Source: Scalesia atractyloides
Taxonomy: Eukaryota; Streptophyta; Magnoliopsida; Asterales; Asteraceae
DNA length: 64,000 nucleotides
Assembly (NCBI GenBank): GCA_947069175.1
Contig: CAMTDV010000023.1
Span: 89,836,240-89,900,239 of the forward strand
Reading direction: 5' to 3'
The translations under genes were made by a program, and so were the position numbers. Under the pieces are notes generated by a model. The model saw only the letters and a list, made by a program, of their open reading frames with translations. It was not told where the DNA came from and did not search any database. Of the stretch, positions 43,060-56,034 are shown one piece after another. The first letter of the stretch is position 1. The number at the start of each line of letters is the position of its first letter.

Positions 43060-43430
43060 ACCGAGGGTATTGAGAACTTTGTTGTCTATTGTGATGCTTG
43101 CACACTGGTATGGGATGTGTGCTAATGCAAAATGGTAAGGTAATTGCCTATGCATCACGACAACTAAAGGTGCATGAAAGGAATTACACCACCCATATTG
43201 GAACTGGGTACTGTTGTATTTGCACTAAAACTGTTGAGACATTGCTTGTATGGCACAAAGTATTGTTATTATTACACAGACCATAAAAGTCTCCAACACC
43301 TGTTCAATCATAAAGAATTGAACATGGACAACGTCGGTGGATGGAAACACTTAACGATTATGATTGTGAGATTGCTACCATCCAGGCAAGGTAAATGTAG
43401 TTGTCTATGCCTTAAGTCGCAAGGAGAAGG
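43060..43430 (+). pseudogene. RNase H remnant
   Basis: VVYCDAC-like start, AYASRQLKVHERNYTTH, ALKLLRHCLYGTKYCYYYTD and HKSLQHLFNHKELNM in changing frames, the typical Ty3/gypsy RNase H blocks. Confidence 0.8.
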
Positions 43431-43479
43431 TTAAACCTATAAGGATTAACGCTAAGAGCATTGAGCTTAGAATAGCTTG

Positions 43480-44320
43480 AGTGGAGAACTATTAGATGCG
43501 AAGAAGCAAGCCTTGTTAGAGGCTAACATCCCTAATGAGGGATTAGGCGGAACCATTGATCAATTAACGCATGGAAAGGATGGAATCCTAAAGATTTAAT
43601 GATAGAATTTGGGTTCCGATCTTTGAAGGACTTAGGAATCTAATCCTTAGGAAGCGCATAGTTCAAGATACTCTGTTCACCCGGGTGGTGGACAAGATTG
43701 TATCAATATTTGAAGAAGAAATTATTGGTGGAGTGGGTTTAAAGAAGTCCATAGCCACTTATGTAGCTAAGTGTATGACGTGTTCGCAAGTTAAGGCTTG
43801 AACATCAGAAAACCGTCAGGACTACTACAACAATTAGAAATTCCCACTTGGAAATGGGAAATGGTAACTATGGATTTTGATTACCAAGTTACCTAAGACC
43901 AAAAGTGGAAATGACACTATTTGGGTCATAGTGGATAGGCTGACTAAGTCAGTCACTTCTTGCCAATTAAAGAGACGTATAATTCAGATAAATTGGCTAA
44001 TTTGTATGTGGACAAAAATTAGTGTCCCTATACGGTGTGCCAAGTATTATTGTATCCGATAGAGATACTAGATACACATCTCACTTTTAGAAAAGTTTTC
44101 CAACAATCTTTAGGCACACGACTAAACTTTAGTACGGCTTAACATCCGCAGACTGATGGTCAAAGTGAACATACTATACAGACTCTAGAAGACATGCTCA
44201 GGGCATGTGTGATTGATTTAGGCAGAAGTTGGGGATGACCACTTACCCCTATAGAATTCTCCTACAATAATAGCTATCATACAAGCATCAAGGCTGCTCC
44301 TTTTTGAGGGCCTTGTATGG
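43480..44320 (+). pseudogene. Integrase remnant
   Basis: KPSGLLQQLEIPTWKWEMVT with MDF, TKLPKTKSGNDTIWVIVDRL, SDRDTRYTSHF and TDGQSEHTIQTLEDMLRAC show the catalytic core (D, D, E context). The HHCC-type N-terminus is only partly visible (ATYVAKCMTCSQVKA). Frameshifts and stops throughout. Confidence 0.8.
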
Positions 44321-44489
44321 AGGAAGATGTAGAAACGTCGTATGTTGGGCAGAAGTTGGGGAGGCCCAACTGTCAGGACCTGAGATTGTTCTAGAGACCA
44401 CGGGAAAAGTTGTGCAAATCAGTGATCGTCTCAAAGCTGCCAGGGATAGGCAGAAGAGCTATGCTGACAAGAGGCGGGGTAAAACCTCT

Positions 44490-44946
44490 TAAGTTCCAAG
44501 TAGGGGACAAAGCCATGCATAAAGTATCACCCTGGAAAGGTGTGGATGGGTTTTGGAAAGAAGGGCAAAGTTAAGCCCAAGATATATTGGACCATTCGAG
44601 ATAGTCGAATGCGTCGGCACAGTAGCCTATAAGCTCAGATTGCCAGAGGAGCTTAGTGAATCCATGATGTATTCCACCATATCTAATCTTAAGAAATGTC
44701 TAGCGATGACTCGCTAGCAATGTCGCACAATGAGGTGCAAATTGATGAAAACCTGAGGTTCATTGAGAAATTCAATTTCGATTCGAGGATCGACAGGTTA
44801 AGAAGCTCTGAAGAAAGATGATACCTATAGTAAAGGTTAAGTGGGAGCTTTTAAGAGGTCCTGAGTATACATGGGAGGTTGAGTCCACTATGCGACAAAA
44901 ATTACCCCCATCTTTTTGTATAAAATCTCGAGGTCGATATTTCTTT
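44490..44946 (+). pseudogene. Integrase C-terminus with chromodomain-like tail
   Basis: GPFEIVECVGTVAYKLRLPE (integrase C-terminal segment) then, near 44820-44910, IPIVKVKWELLRGPEYTWEV with E, a chromodomain-like pattern (VKVxW...E.TWE.E). This supports a chromovirus assignment. Confidence 0.65.
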
Positions 44947-44959
44947 TAGGGGACGAAGA
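44946..44959 (+). other. Polypurine tract
   Basis: TTAGGGGACGAAGA immediately before the 3' LTR, priming site for plus-strand synthesis. Confidence 0.7.
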
Positions 44960-47900
44960 TGTAACACCACTGTAAAATCATGTCCAATAGTATCGTGAAA
45001 CGTGTTGTATTTTATATAATTGTTTGTTTAAAGACCAATAAGGACCTAAAGGCGTAACATGCTCAAGATTGAGCCTTATTTTTGAGTGACGAACGATGTC
45101 AACATGCATAAAATAATAGCCTCTGAGTGACTAATATGTCAACATGCCTAGCCTTTGAGTGACATCGGAATCAACAGCTTTTGATAAGGCTTCTGAGTGA
45201 TCTTTGTGAAGTCCTAACTCTATACGTACCGTTTGTTGGACGAAGAGAGTTCAATTCGTAAAATAAGTAAAGTTGGATATTGGAGGGATTAAAAGTGTCA
45301 ACATGTTTAATTTATACCTCTGAGTGACCTTTTTAAACGAACCGAAGCTCAATAATGCCCGTTGTATAATCCCGGTTATGCCAAGTATTGGCTACGGAGG
45401 GCTAAAAGTGCCAAATAGTATTTAAAAATGTTTTATAAGCTTTAAATAGTTTAGGGGACCAAAAGTGTCAAATTTTAAAAAAATCTTGATTAGTAGGGGC
45501 GGGCGTGGGCCCCAGAGAACCCCGCCTTGTGTCTCTCACCGCCCCGCAGAACGACCTGCCAGCAGAAAGTTTGTTTTGGAGCCCAACGCCAAAGCTCCAA
45601 AAACCTCATCGAAACTATGCCTCCTAATCAGCTATGCCACCTGTTTTGGACAACTTGTAAGCTCTTCTTACACCCCTAGACACCTGGCTTTACCTCCATT
45701 GAGCCCTCCAACTATAAATGTGCTTAAGTTCACCATTTCAACTTGCACCTTTCTTATTCACTCTTCCCCCTCCTCTAATTCCTAACTCAAAGGAGCAGTC
45801 CAACATAGTTCTTTTGCATCTAGGAATCACTGGAAGTGTTCCTTCCTTGTGCATTTTCGTTTATAGGCTTCTATAGCCTAAAGTCAAGCGTTTTACGTAA
45901 AACATTTTTGACTTTCGGTTAAGACCATTGTGGTCCACCATTGTTCAAAATGAACATGGATAATGATCATAGAAAGGTAGGTGTTAGTCCCTACAAGGGC
46001 ATCTCTTGAATATCACGTTTTGCTAAACCATATTGACGGTACAAAGTTATGATATTAAAAAGTCAAAACAGGCCATTTTTTTCGGCAAAAAAATCATAAA
46101 TTGATCTTATATAGTTATTTGAACCTGTTTTGACCACTTTAAAAAGTTGGTAATAATTATTAGAACATGTATGACAATGTTCGGCTCGTCAATTTTCATT
46201 CTAGGGTCGGTTCGCAACCGAAAGTCGCAAGGTTTGGACTTCTGGCTTTGACTTTCGATTCTGACCCGATTTAATGTTAGTTACCAACTGATCTAAAGTT
46301 GGTTATGTCATAATATAATATAGCATAACCCTCTGAGGTTATATTACATATCATAATCAGAATCCAAGTTTTATGCGGCAAGTTCCATAATTATGCCTCT
46401 TTGACCAAATGCCCTTTTTGCATAAAACAAAGTTTCAAATGGTAATGAAAACTTGAAAATTGAATTTCTACTAATGTAATATCATAAGTAGGTTATTTGG
46501 GATATTAAACCAAGTTATAAACTGAGTTTTTAAACAAGTCTTTAAACTATGTCGAAAAATGACGATTTTAGCCCCTGTGGCTTATAAAATAGTTTTAATC
46601 AAATCTTTTCGAGATAAATCACTTCTTACCGATATGTTTTATTAATTAACATATTTTAAACATTTTAATCTGATCCAAACATCAGTTTTCATAAACATCG
46701 CTTAAAGACATCACTTTACGATATTAAACGCCATTTCAGCGCATAGTAGGGTTTTTTTAAACCATATTAGTGGACCAAGACTTGTTCCTACTGAATTTAA
46801 AACTTATTTTAAACATATTTATAGTATGTACTTATTATAAACTCAGAATCCCAAATAAATTTTATAAAACTATGGTAAAATGACCAAAAGCCCATTCGGT
46901 GCATAGTTTGGTCATAAAAGGTTAAAATACACATATATTTGATATCTTACTGATATTATATCATAAATAATATTATTTTTCTAGAATACTCATGATCATA
47001 AACTTAAATTTTATTTAAGTTCTTTTTATACGATACGAAATTACCGAAATGCCCCTATAAGGCATTATTTCGTTTAAAACCTCAACTGGACTACAAGTTG
47101 ATATCCTACTGAATCTTAACTTATTTAAAGTATAATGGCAGATAGAACTTGTCCATAACTTTATCCGGTTACCTGATATCGGCTATTATGCGCCACAGTT
47201 AGTATATGTGATATTTTAACGGAATTCAACCGTTTAAAGGGTTTTAACCTTATCATTTTAAGTTCAAAATCCAGAATTGTTTATAGTTTTACCCATATTA
47301 TAACAAGTCAAGTACTTTTCGGGTTTTTAAACTACTATTTTATTGATCATCGTTTAATCAAGCGTTATACGTAAATGATCATGTACACTATTTGGTTTAT
47401 ACAACCGTTAGTATTTAATGGCTAGTTTATGCCATAATCCAGAACTGGGGAGCCTTCTCGGTAAAAAGCTATCTGCACTCGGTAACTTTTGTATACGGCT
47501 GCGTTATTTTAAAAATAAAAGAGGAAAGCAATCTCAGGTAAATACTCTCGACCTAATTTCCCCTATAAGGGCTTGGGATACGGTAAATTATTATTGCATG
47601 GTCCATTGCAAGGTTAACCTTCCTAAGTTAATAAAAGTTTTTGTGCCGTTTGCACTTAAAATCATTTTTAATGTTTTCAAAATGAGTCAGTTGGGTATAT
47701 TAACCAGCGTAAGCTGACGTATCTTCAAAAGGCTATTCTGCAGGTATAATTACGAAATAAGCCGGAAGCTGCTCGGTAGAGAATAAGAGGATCTTGTAAA
47801 TCCTTTAGATCTGCCTAAAGTCTGTTTTGTATTCTTTCTTGTACATTTTTACGATTCTGCATGTGGATTCTTCTATTAACGAGCCTGTATATTATTTTAG

Positions 47901-48056
47901 ATTTCGAACATTTCGGTTTGTAATAGTAATTTTTACTCCAAGACTTCTGTTGTGTCGGTGTTTAATTGACTATGATGTTATCAACTGTTGTCACGATACT
48001 CCCCAACCGGGCTCACTGGTGTTTGGATTTCGGGGTTGGAAAATCCGCGTGTGACA
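44960..48056 (+). repeat. 3' LTR of the gypsy element (3.1 kb)
   Basis: TGTAACACCACTG ... CGCGTGTGACA, collinear with the 5' LTR. Most differences are one-base insertions or deletions. Confidence 0.92.
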
Positions 48057-48061
48057 CCCTA

Positions 48062-48953
48062 GAAGCCCTGGGCTAGCGCAGGAGACCAACACCTCAAATG
48101 TTACCAATCACTTAATAGGACTTTGGGCGCCTTCGCTAACGTTTTAGACAGACCTGAAAGGACAATCTTATTAACCTCGCTCGAGGACAAAGAGCAAAAC
48201 ATCTAAACTTCATTTAACACCCTTGCGCCGAAAATCACAAGGGTACAGTTTAAGCTGAAGTAAACAGAAAATTTATCAAAACTCTTAAGTCTTGTACAAA
48301 ACATCTTCGCGCGCATGTAATGGTGAGCTGAGCTAAAGGAATCTTTTATGTTATAAACCAACTGGGACAGGTGGCAGCAGATCAAGGCTCCACAGCCTTG
48401 GATCTTCTAGAAGCATTAAATGGCAATTGTTGCAACCTCTTTTCGGCTGTAACCGAATATGACGTGGCAAGCATCTGGGACGTCTATCCTACATACGATG
48501 TCACACAATCTTCATGAGACCCAAAAGAAAACCACTTTCCATGTGGTTTCTTCCCCAAACGGTTTATCATCTTCCAATCCGTATGTATGGATGGAGATGT
48601 AACCCACTAACGGTGGGAAAGATTCCGTTACAACTTCGTTAACTACTTGACGCCCAAAATCTAGCTATAAATAGAAGACTTGAGGTACAAGCTATTCATC
48701 CCACTCTCCACTACACTTATACTTGATCTTTTTTCGAGTCACTGTATTTATTCTTACGCCAGAGGGTGGTCACGGAGAGAACCTCAATCTCCCCGTGGGC
48801 GAGGCTAAACGGCGTGTTTTATGTTTTGCAGTGATTTCTGGCCAAAGTTCTTTTCAATCGACGATCAAACAAGAGATTAACCCTTGTATGCAGAAACCAT
48901 ATCCTCATACCTAGATCTATTCTGATAGTTCTCGGTTTGTGTGTTTCTTAACA
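48062..48953 (+). mobile_element. 3' end and 3' LTR of a Tat/Athila-type gypsy element
   Basis: CTCGCTCGAGGACAAAGAGC (48178) looks like the purine-rich 3' region of Tat/Athila elements, and the LTR probably starts near 48215. It has a TATA box CTATAAATAGAAG (48664) and the R/U5-type phrase GGGTGGTCACGGAGAGAACC ... CCCCGTGGGCGAGG (48767-48807). It ends about 48953 (CTTAACA). With the 19-kb insertion removed it continues from the antisense ORF at 26434-28554. The exact LTR start and target duplication are unresolved. Confidence 0.5.
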
Positions 48954-51817
48954 AAGGATAATATGATGTTGCAAAAAGCTGTTTAAAAATTATAATGTTG
49001 AAACATAGACATTCTCAAAATTATATAAGAGAAGAAAGATGTATGTATGAATATAACTTTTTAATACCGGAGTAATAACCACATAGGATATCTTACCTGA
49101 GTTTAGACGTCACTTAATTAACATGGAAATGCCAGCGGGGATGAAATAAAGTAGGTTTTAAAATATGGGATAACTACGATATAATAGATATAATCTAGTT
49201 AAGCTTTTAATAATTTAATGTGTAGAAGCAATAATCAAGTGGTTTATTGATTAAGACACTAATTTCTTTAAATGACGTCAAACCAATTTGTATTTAAAAA
49301 CAATTCAAAGAAAGAACAATGTTTATATATTATTTATATAAATTATATATATATATATTTATATATATATATTATATATATATTATATATATATTATTTT
49401 AAATAAAAAAGATAATTTGGTAGCTAAAACATCTTTATTTTTCAAGCAACACAAAGGGGAAAAAGTATCAAGTACCTTATTTTACAAGTAGGTTGGTATG
49501 CCCTTTAGATAAGATGAATAAAAAATAAAAAAAAATTACATGTATGTCCTTGTTTTTATCATCTTTGAGGAATATATGGTTGGTGCTCAAGCATGTGTAT
49601 GTTGTTATCTATAAGTTTGATTCTAAACACGGTTTAAACACATTGTTCCTATGAATCACTTTTTTTATGAATCACTTATGTTGCCTTTTCTTTTCTTTTC
49701 CTTTTGAGTTTTATTTTTGTTCAATGGCGGAATGAAGGGAGGGGTTTCAAGGGTAAGAATGGTAATAAGACGAGTATTGGTAATTGCATTTCATACTTAC
49801 GAGTAAAAATTGTGTCTCATATCAGCCGATACCGTTGATACTTTTGATAATTAGGCTAGGCATCACCTGTACCATACGCATTACATAGCCGCAAAATTTT
49901 CAATATTGATCTTATACCATGTCCCATACCCCAATGATCTTCCCAAATCTTTCGGGTTTGGGATTTTTTTTGCCATCCCTAGTTTTAAGGGGTTTCACGA
50001 CCCACAAGACAACCGGTGTTCATTGGATTTTTGCTATAAGTCTAGGTTTTTTAAGAAGAAAAAAAGTGGTTTCGCAAGGCGGAATAAAGTGTTGCTCATG
50101 GCGGTGATCGGGTTGTTTTGGTGATAGCTTGCTAAATGGATCGTCTAACAAAAGATGAAGGACAATGATCAATGTTGAAGTCCTACACACAGAATACATT
50201 TAGCTTATACCACATAGAACAAATAAGTATCGTGTTTACGAAGAGCATGCGATTAACTAATAATTTTGTCACATTAAAAAGTAAACTATGTATTGGTTAT
50301 AAATCTACTTGTCACAAATTATAATTCAAGGAAAAAACTTTGTTAGGTTATTTGTGAGAAAAAGCAAACACTTAATGTTTTCAAGTTAAGATTTGAGATC
50401 ATTAACTTGACATTTGATAAAGATATTTAATTTGTTACATAGACATAACATATATTGAATAAACAAGTATAACCAGTATGTCTGTATTAAATCACACCAA
50501 CTTGACTCTCCTTCACCCTTCACAAAACACTTTCTGTAAAAAAAAGTACACTACTAAACAAAAGAGTATCATGGACGACTTAATGCATTGTAAATCCGTC
50601 CGTTAAGGGGATTACTGACAAAAATCCATATGTGATACTCAGTTGGAAATATGGTTGTGGTAATATGATTTTCGACACATGACTCAAAAGTCTGAGCGAG
50701 AATCTTATAAAACAATTGACGGATAGTTCGTCAACAATGGGTTCCACAACAATGATGAAATCCATACTTTCCATATCTTATGTCTATTAGTAATCCATTA
50801 GTGATTTTGATTTATCCAGATGTTATGGGTTTCATTCTAAGTTTGTTTGTAATCATTGATAGATGACATACAGTTTGTTTAACTTATTATTTCAATTTTT
50901 CTTTTACTTTTTAGTTTTTACTGGATTTCATTGGAGTTCTATTGTAACTACCCAAGTGTGACACCGTTGATAAAAGTTCATTGCTGATACTCATTTGTGT
51001 GGTAGTGATAGCCAAAATACTAACCGAATGACAATTTGACCAAGATTAATCAAGAGGATTAATAACATCTAGTATTTCTAAAGTGTAGGTATATTAATCG
51101 TACTTTTACTAATTGTGATCACTATGGGGTCTAAATGAAACAAACTCATCATGAGTTACTTGGGTTTTGACTTGTTAAAAGTTTAAATCAAGTAAAGTAG
51201 GACGTATTGTGGGGTTGAACTTTAAAAATCGTGTCAAACATTGAACCTGAACATAATAGATGTAATCTAGAATTGGCACGTTCAAACCTGGAAAAAAGTT
51301 GGTTTATCTTTTATTTTCATGCTAATACTTTCAAATTCTATGTTTTCGTATTATTTTTATTATTTTAAAGCATTTATGTTTAAACATATGCCATATTCTT
51401 ACATTTTGTATTTTGATATAAAAAATTTAAATAGTTTAAGTCATTTATATTAACACACTTGCAGTGAACAAATTATAAAGCACACTTACAAAAAAAAAAT
51501 AGATATAGTTAAACGAAATCAACGAACAAACTCGTCAGTTAATACAAACATGTGCATTTACACAAGTATGTTCCGTTGTAAGTAACTCGGACTGTTTAAA
51601 CTAAACCTAATTTGTTATCTTCTTATCCACTTGAGATTAAGGTAAGCATACTACTCACTTTGCCTACATATTTTGAATTTTTGATTTTGTGTGGGGTCCA
51701 CAAAGCGTTTAGCCACTTCAACTTACGGATAAGACTATGAAAGTGAAAGGTGCGTGAGGTGCCCGTATGGTGATACCTTTTCTTTTCTAGATCAAGTGTT
51801 CTTTTATTTATTTATTG

Positions 51818-51819
<2 letters not shown>
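48954..51819. other. No gene seen
   Basis: AT-rich intergenic DNA. A (TA)n-rich block lies at 49321-49400. The open frames at 49906-50124 and 50580-50774 have no recognisable domain. Confidence 0.45.

Positions 51820-51892
<73 letters not shown>
51820..51892. repeat. (TTA)n microsatellite
   Basis: Uninterrupted ATT/TTA triplets for about 72 bp, second such array in the window. Confidence 0.95.
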
Positions 51893-52205
51893 CTTCTGGA
51901 TTTTATTTAGTTATTACATAACACAAGTGGGCCCGGTTTACAAGATCCCACTTGATGAAGAAAGTGACGGTTTGAACCAGATAGCGGGCCAAAAGTCTCA
52001 TGGGTTAGGTCCGTTTGGAGCTGAGATACAGTCACTGGTTTGGGTATGCCCCTTGTAGTTTGACATTTTGACATATTAATCCCCCTAAAGCAAAAATATC
52101 TCAATGCTTATATTTGGTTAGTAGGCACCGAAATATCCATGGATCCAAAATATAATTGATCACTTATATTTTAGTACAAACTTTAGGCCTACTTAATCAA
52201 ACACT

Positions 52206-53580
52206 TTAATGATGATTACTTGCAAAGTTTCAAAGGTACATGGTGTAAAACTTTTTGGTTGTGCTGTCAGTAGAGACGAAGAGTTTATTAGTGGTGTGAC
52301 CCTTAAAAAAGCCAAATGTGCGGTTGAGTTGATGGGATGTCTCAAACGTCTTCGGGACCCTCAGAGCGAACTCCTCCTGCTTCGTTCGTGTATGGGGGTT
52401 GCTAAACTACTGTTTGGGCTTAGAACGTGTCAGCCTTCTTATGTCGGGGGAGTCGTCTCTGTTTCTGATAAGGGGCTTCAGAATACGATTGAGGACATTG
52501 TTGTTTGTGGGGGTGCCTTTTTCAGGGACCTCCAATGGAGGTTAGATTCCATCTCGACTTGTTTTGGGGGTCTTAGGATTTACTTAGCTGAGGATGTCTC
52601 TTCCTACGCTTTTGTGGCTTCACGGGCCCAATCGTGGGTTCTTCAAAACCATATCCTTTGTGAATGTGGTGGTGGGTTGTTGGACTCTGATTACAGGGGT
52701 GCGTCGGACACTCTGCATAGTTCTCTTCCCGATCTTGATCTTGGTGGTTTCTACATTAAAGACACGTCCCCCTTAAAGCCTAGAAAATTCTTGCGAATGC
52801 CTTATATGGTGAAATCGTCAAGATAATCGAAGAGAAGTTTGCCTTGTCCCCGCGGCAACGAGCCGTGTTGAGTGTTTGTGAGCCCCTCATGCTCAGGATT
52901 TCCTGTCTGTTATTCCCATTGTAGGTTTAGGGCAATGTATGTCGGCTGTGGAATATCGGGCTATTCTCAAGTACCGGCTGATGGTACCCTTTTTCCCAGT
53001 TGATGACCCGTGTTCCGTATGTCGGAAGCTTGCTTTTGGGGAGCATGCAGTCCATTGCAAAGAATTACTGGGTTTTAAATATCGACATGATTTAGTTCGA
53101 GATGTGCTTTATGATATCCTTAAGCGGGCAGGGATCTTGGCAAAAAAGGAAGCCCAGGTGAACTTCTTGACCGATCCATTGGAAGGGAGATCTACCTTAT
53201 GGCCCGCTGACATTCTTGTTTTTGGATGAGAAGGAGGGAAACACGCGTGCATCGATTTGACAGGTGTGTCTCCCCTCGTTGGGCTAAGGGACCACGGTTT
53301 GTGGCGGGCCAGGCGATAACCAAAGCGGAGGCGGACAAAGTAGCTAAGCACGAAAAAGCTTGTATCGAGAATAAGCACGTGTTTGTCTCGTTCGCTTTCG
53401 ATACCTTCGGCGCTCTCGATATGACACGGCGCGGTTTCTCAAACGGGTTCAGCAGGTGGTAAATAGTAACAACGCGCATGTTAAGAAGCAAAATTTTGTG
53501 TTTAGCAGAGTAGGGTTTGCTATTCAGAAGGGGTAGCAGCGCAGCTTGTTGTCCATCTACCTGCCATTAATTTGTAATTG
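52206..53580 (+). pseudogene. C-terminal part of a non-LTR (LINE-type) reverse transcriptase ORF, dead
   Basis: The frame at 52209-52826 contains KLFGCAVSRDEEFISG, DPQSELLLLRSCMGVAKLLF and AFVASRAQSWVLQNHILCEC. After a frameshift near 52785 the sequence continues (ALYGEIVKIIEEKFALSPRQ), then in further frames APHAQDFLSVIPIVGLGQC and MSAVEYRAILKYRLM. A zinc-binding-like PCSVCRKLAFGEHAVHCKE is followed by FKYRHDLVRDVLYDI and a basic tail (GKHACIDLTGVSPLVGL), ending about 53530. I recognise this as the C-terminal region of a retroposon family common in Asteraceae. The polymerase core is absent, so it is 5'-truncated. A short A-rich stretch (53622-53650) may be the retroposon tail. Confidence 0.65.
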
Positions 53581-53936
53581 TCTTTTCCTTTTGATTTTAT
53601 TTCTTTGGTTTCTTATAATAATAAAAAAATTTCTATCCAAAAATAAAAACAAAAACATTATACGGTGGTCCATTCATGGTTACTTTGACTCTAAGCTCTT
53701 TTAGTTCAACTTTAGCACACAAAAATCTGAGTGGCTGCTTAATCTGTGGGCAACTTGTTTCAAACTTATTGTTTATTTATTACAAAATATACAACTTCTA
53801 AACCTATTAATTGTTAGATATTTAGTTACATATTTAGTGTAAGCAGGATTAACTTCGTGACCAAAAGGAATTATAATATAAATAGAACAAGTTAGAAGGT
53901 GTCGGAATGCACGCTTGTTCGAGTAGTCATAATTCC

Positions 53937-54055
53937 GAGTGTTCGGGCGCAGCCCGAATGGGGGTTCCAAGGGCAACGCCTCCTTAATGGAGGTCCGAGG
54001 GCAGTGCCCCTGATAGTAGGGTCCAAGAGGCGGCAACCTTTGGCTGGGATCGAGC
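53937..54055. repeat. Cluster of small GC-rich hairpins
   Basis: TTCGGGC-GCA-GCCCGAA (53942-53958), GGGC-AGT-GCCC (53999-54009), and weaker GGGCAACGCCTCC and GAGGCGGCAACCTTT, separated by GGNGGTCCNAG words. Resembles a motif seen in some plant LTRs. No LTR boundaries found. Confidence 0.55.
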
Positions 54056-54109
54056 TGAAATTGCATCATAAAATTAGTTTTCTGCAAAATACCTTTATTT
54101 TCGAAATGG

Positions 54110-54727
54110 AAAATAATGGCAATTTTAGAGGCATTTTATTATTTGAAATAAGACAATTGCCTAATGGAAGTTACCCATCCCAAACCCTAAAATTTATATC
54201 AGTTTTGGTCGCATAATTCTCTGGTTCATATGAACTTGCAATACATGCTAAATTCTGTTCTCGATTCTGAGTTGTATCCGATTGAATTATTCGGGAAAAC
54301 CACTGAAATAATTTAATATGAAAGTGATCGTACGCCTATCAGATTTTCCGTGGTATACAAAATTCCCCAACAATAATTTTCTATGTAAAAACCCATGAAT
54401 ATATAATCTAAGTAATTTACACGTTAACCAGGAAAATAATTTATCGATTTTAGTTTTCCTAATTTGACAAGATCTACAATGTGTAGATATCATTATAAAA
54501 TGGTTTAATCATTCAATATTATATAAACTTTCTTTTCAGTAGATTTTATTTCTCACCTTCTTTGGTGTTATTCATTTTTTTTTCATTTTGAATTTCATGA
54601 GTGATAAATGAGAAACAATAACCATTACAATAATCAATATATAATAGTATATTGATATGATATATAAATTTTGTTGCATTCTAGTCTTTTAGGATTATTC
54701 GGACGTTGTTTAGCTTATCTTCTTTTG
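54110..54727. other. AT-rich, no gene seen
   Basis: No terminal repeats or coding sequence recognised. Confidence 0.4.
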
Positions 54728-55393
54728 GAGCATCTCCAACAGTGCCTCTTCAACACCGATGACGCCGTGTTGGCGGATGGAGGTAACTGGAGGTAGGGTG
54801 TTTATCGAATCAAATATCGAATTGCTCAAATCGAATTTTTCGAATAATTTATTTTTGGCTTGAATTCGTGATTCGAATTCGATTAAGAACCAGCCAATGC
54901 GATTTGAATTCGTATTCGAATGGAATTTGGATAAATTTGAATAATTCGTTTTGATTCAAATTCAGTAAAAATATATAATAAACTCGTTTGTAATGGGTTT
55001 GGTAATGAGCTATTTTAATACTTTGAACAAATTTAGAGATTAATTTGTACAATAACCCATAAAAGCTATATATGTATTATAAATAAAAATAATAAATATA
55101 TATGTTTAATTATAATTCGAATTTCGAATCGAATTTAAAATTATAAATTCGTATTCCAATTAGTGGATTCTCATTGAATCAAATTCGAACTCGAATTCTT
55201 GTTAATCGAATTGATTTAAATCAAATTTTAATTTTTTTGAATTCTGAGCACCCCTAATTGAAGGACCCGTGTTTAAGCGTTTGTTTATATTTATCCGGAT
55301 TTACAAACATCTAAATGTTTGTTTTAGATATTGGATAGGTCTTATGTAACAAATAGGGTAGCTCCTTTAAAACACCTAGAGTTGGAGATGTTC
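54728..55393. mobile_element. MITE with GAGCATCTCCAAC ends, interrupted
   Basis: Left end GAGCATCTCCAAC, right end GTTGGAGATGTTC (inverted, one change), a terminus of common plant MITEs. Target duplication unclear. The 54794-55256 element is inserted within it. Confidence 0.6.
54794..55256. mobile_element. hAT-like MITE nested in the previous one
   Basis: TAGGGTG ... CACCCCTA ends, flanked by ACTGGAGG (54786-54793) and ATTGAAGG (55257-55264), an 8-bp duplication with two differences. Interior of TTCGAATTCG words, as in 14085-14705. Confidence 0.75.
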
Positions 55394-56034
55394 TCATGAC
55401 AAAGTGCCCATAACATTTCGTGAAGAAAAAGGTACCTAAGTATCTAAATATATAGTGGATTTTTTGTGTTTTGTATTATAATATATTTTCCTTTTATATG
55501 ATATTTGTTGTCAAATTTTCTATCGTAAACTATACGTGTCTTTTTATTAGTTTTGTTAATCTGTAATGAAAAACATGTAAATAATATATGCTATAGTATT
55601 CAGGTCAAGAGATAATTTAGTGATTGATGCAGACATCGACGTAGACATGATTGTCAGCTTAATCTGATTCCAATTTAGGATGTATGTTACTGATGTTGAT
55701 TACAAATTCTAAGGGTTAGGAATTCGTGAATGGTGGAGAGAGAGGAGGTCGAATATGAGTGATGTTATGATTAATTGTCTAACATCTAACCCTCTCTAGT
55801 TATCTCCTTAAATACACCCAAGAAGAAAGCTTTATTAGTTAATAAGAGTAAAATCGATTCATCAACAATTACCAACTAATATTAATAAGATATAATAATA
55901 ATTATTTTGATCAATATAATATAAATGATAAAGATGGCAATTTGATCAAATACAAAATATATATTTAAGCTTACAGAGTTAACTTGTCAGTTTGGTTTGG
56001 CTCAGGGGTGACTTGATTATATAATGTAACACCC
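55394..56034. other. No gene seen
   Basis: AT-rich. No domain, inverted repeats or RNA recognised. Confidence 0.4.

Larger units (their letters stand above)
28694..48056 (+). mobile_element. Complete but dead Ty3/gypsy (chromovirus-like) LTR retrotransposon
   Basis: 5' LTR 28694-31735, primer-binding site 31740-31753, proline-rich extra ORF, ~140-bp tandem array, gag, protease, RT, RNase H, integrase, chromodomain-like tail, purine tract, 3' LTR 44960-48056. It is flanked by the exact 5-bp duplication CCCTA (28689-28693, 48057-48061). The order PR-RT-RH-INT and a C-terminal chromodomain-like segment indicate a Ty3/gypsy chromovirus (Tekay/Del-like, inferred). All genes carry frameshifts and stops. 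It landed in a Tat-type element and was itself hit by copy B at 33759-39240. Confidence 0.92.

Noticed and set aside
40411..44946. Active retrotransposon polyprotein
   Set aside because: Many frameshifts and stops, including loss of the second RT catalytic motif, although some may be sequence errors.
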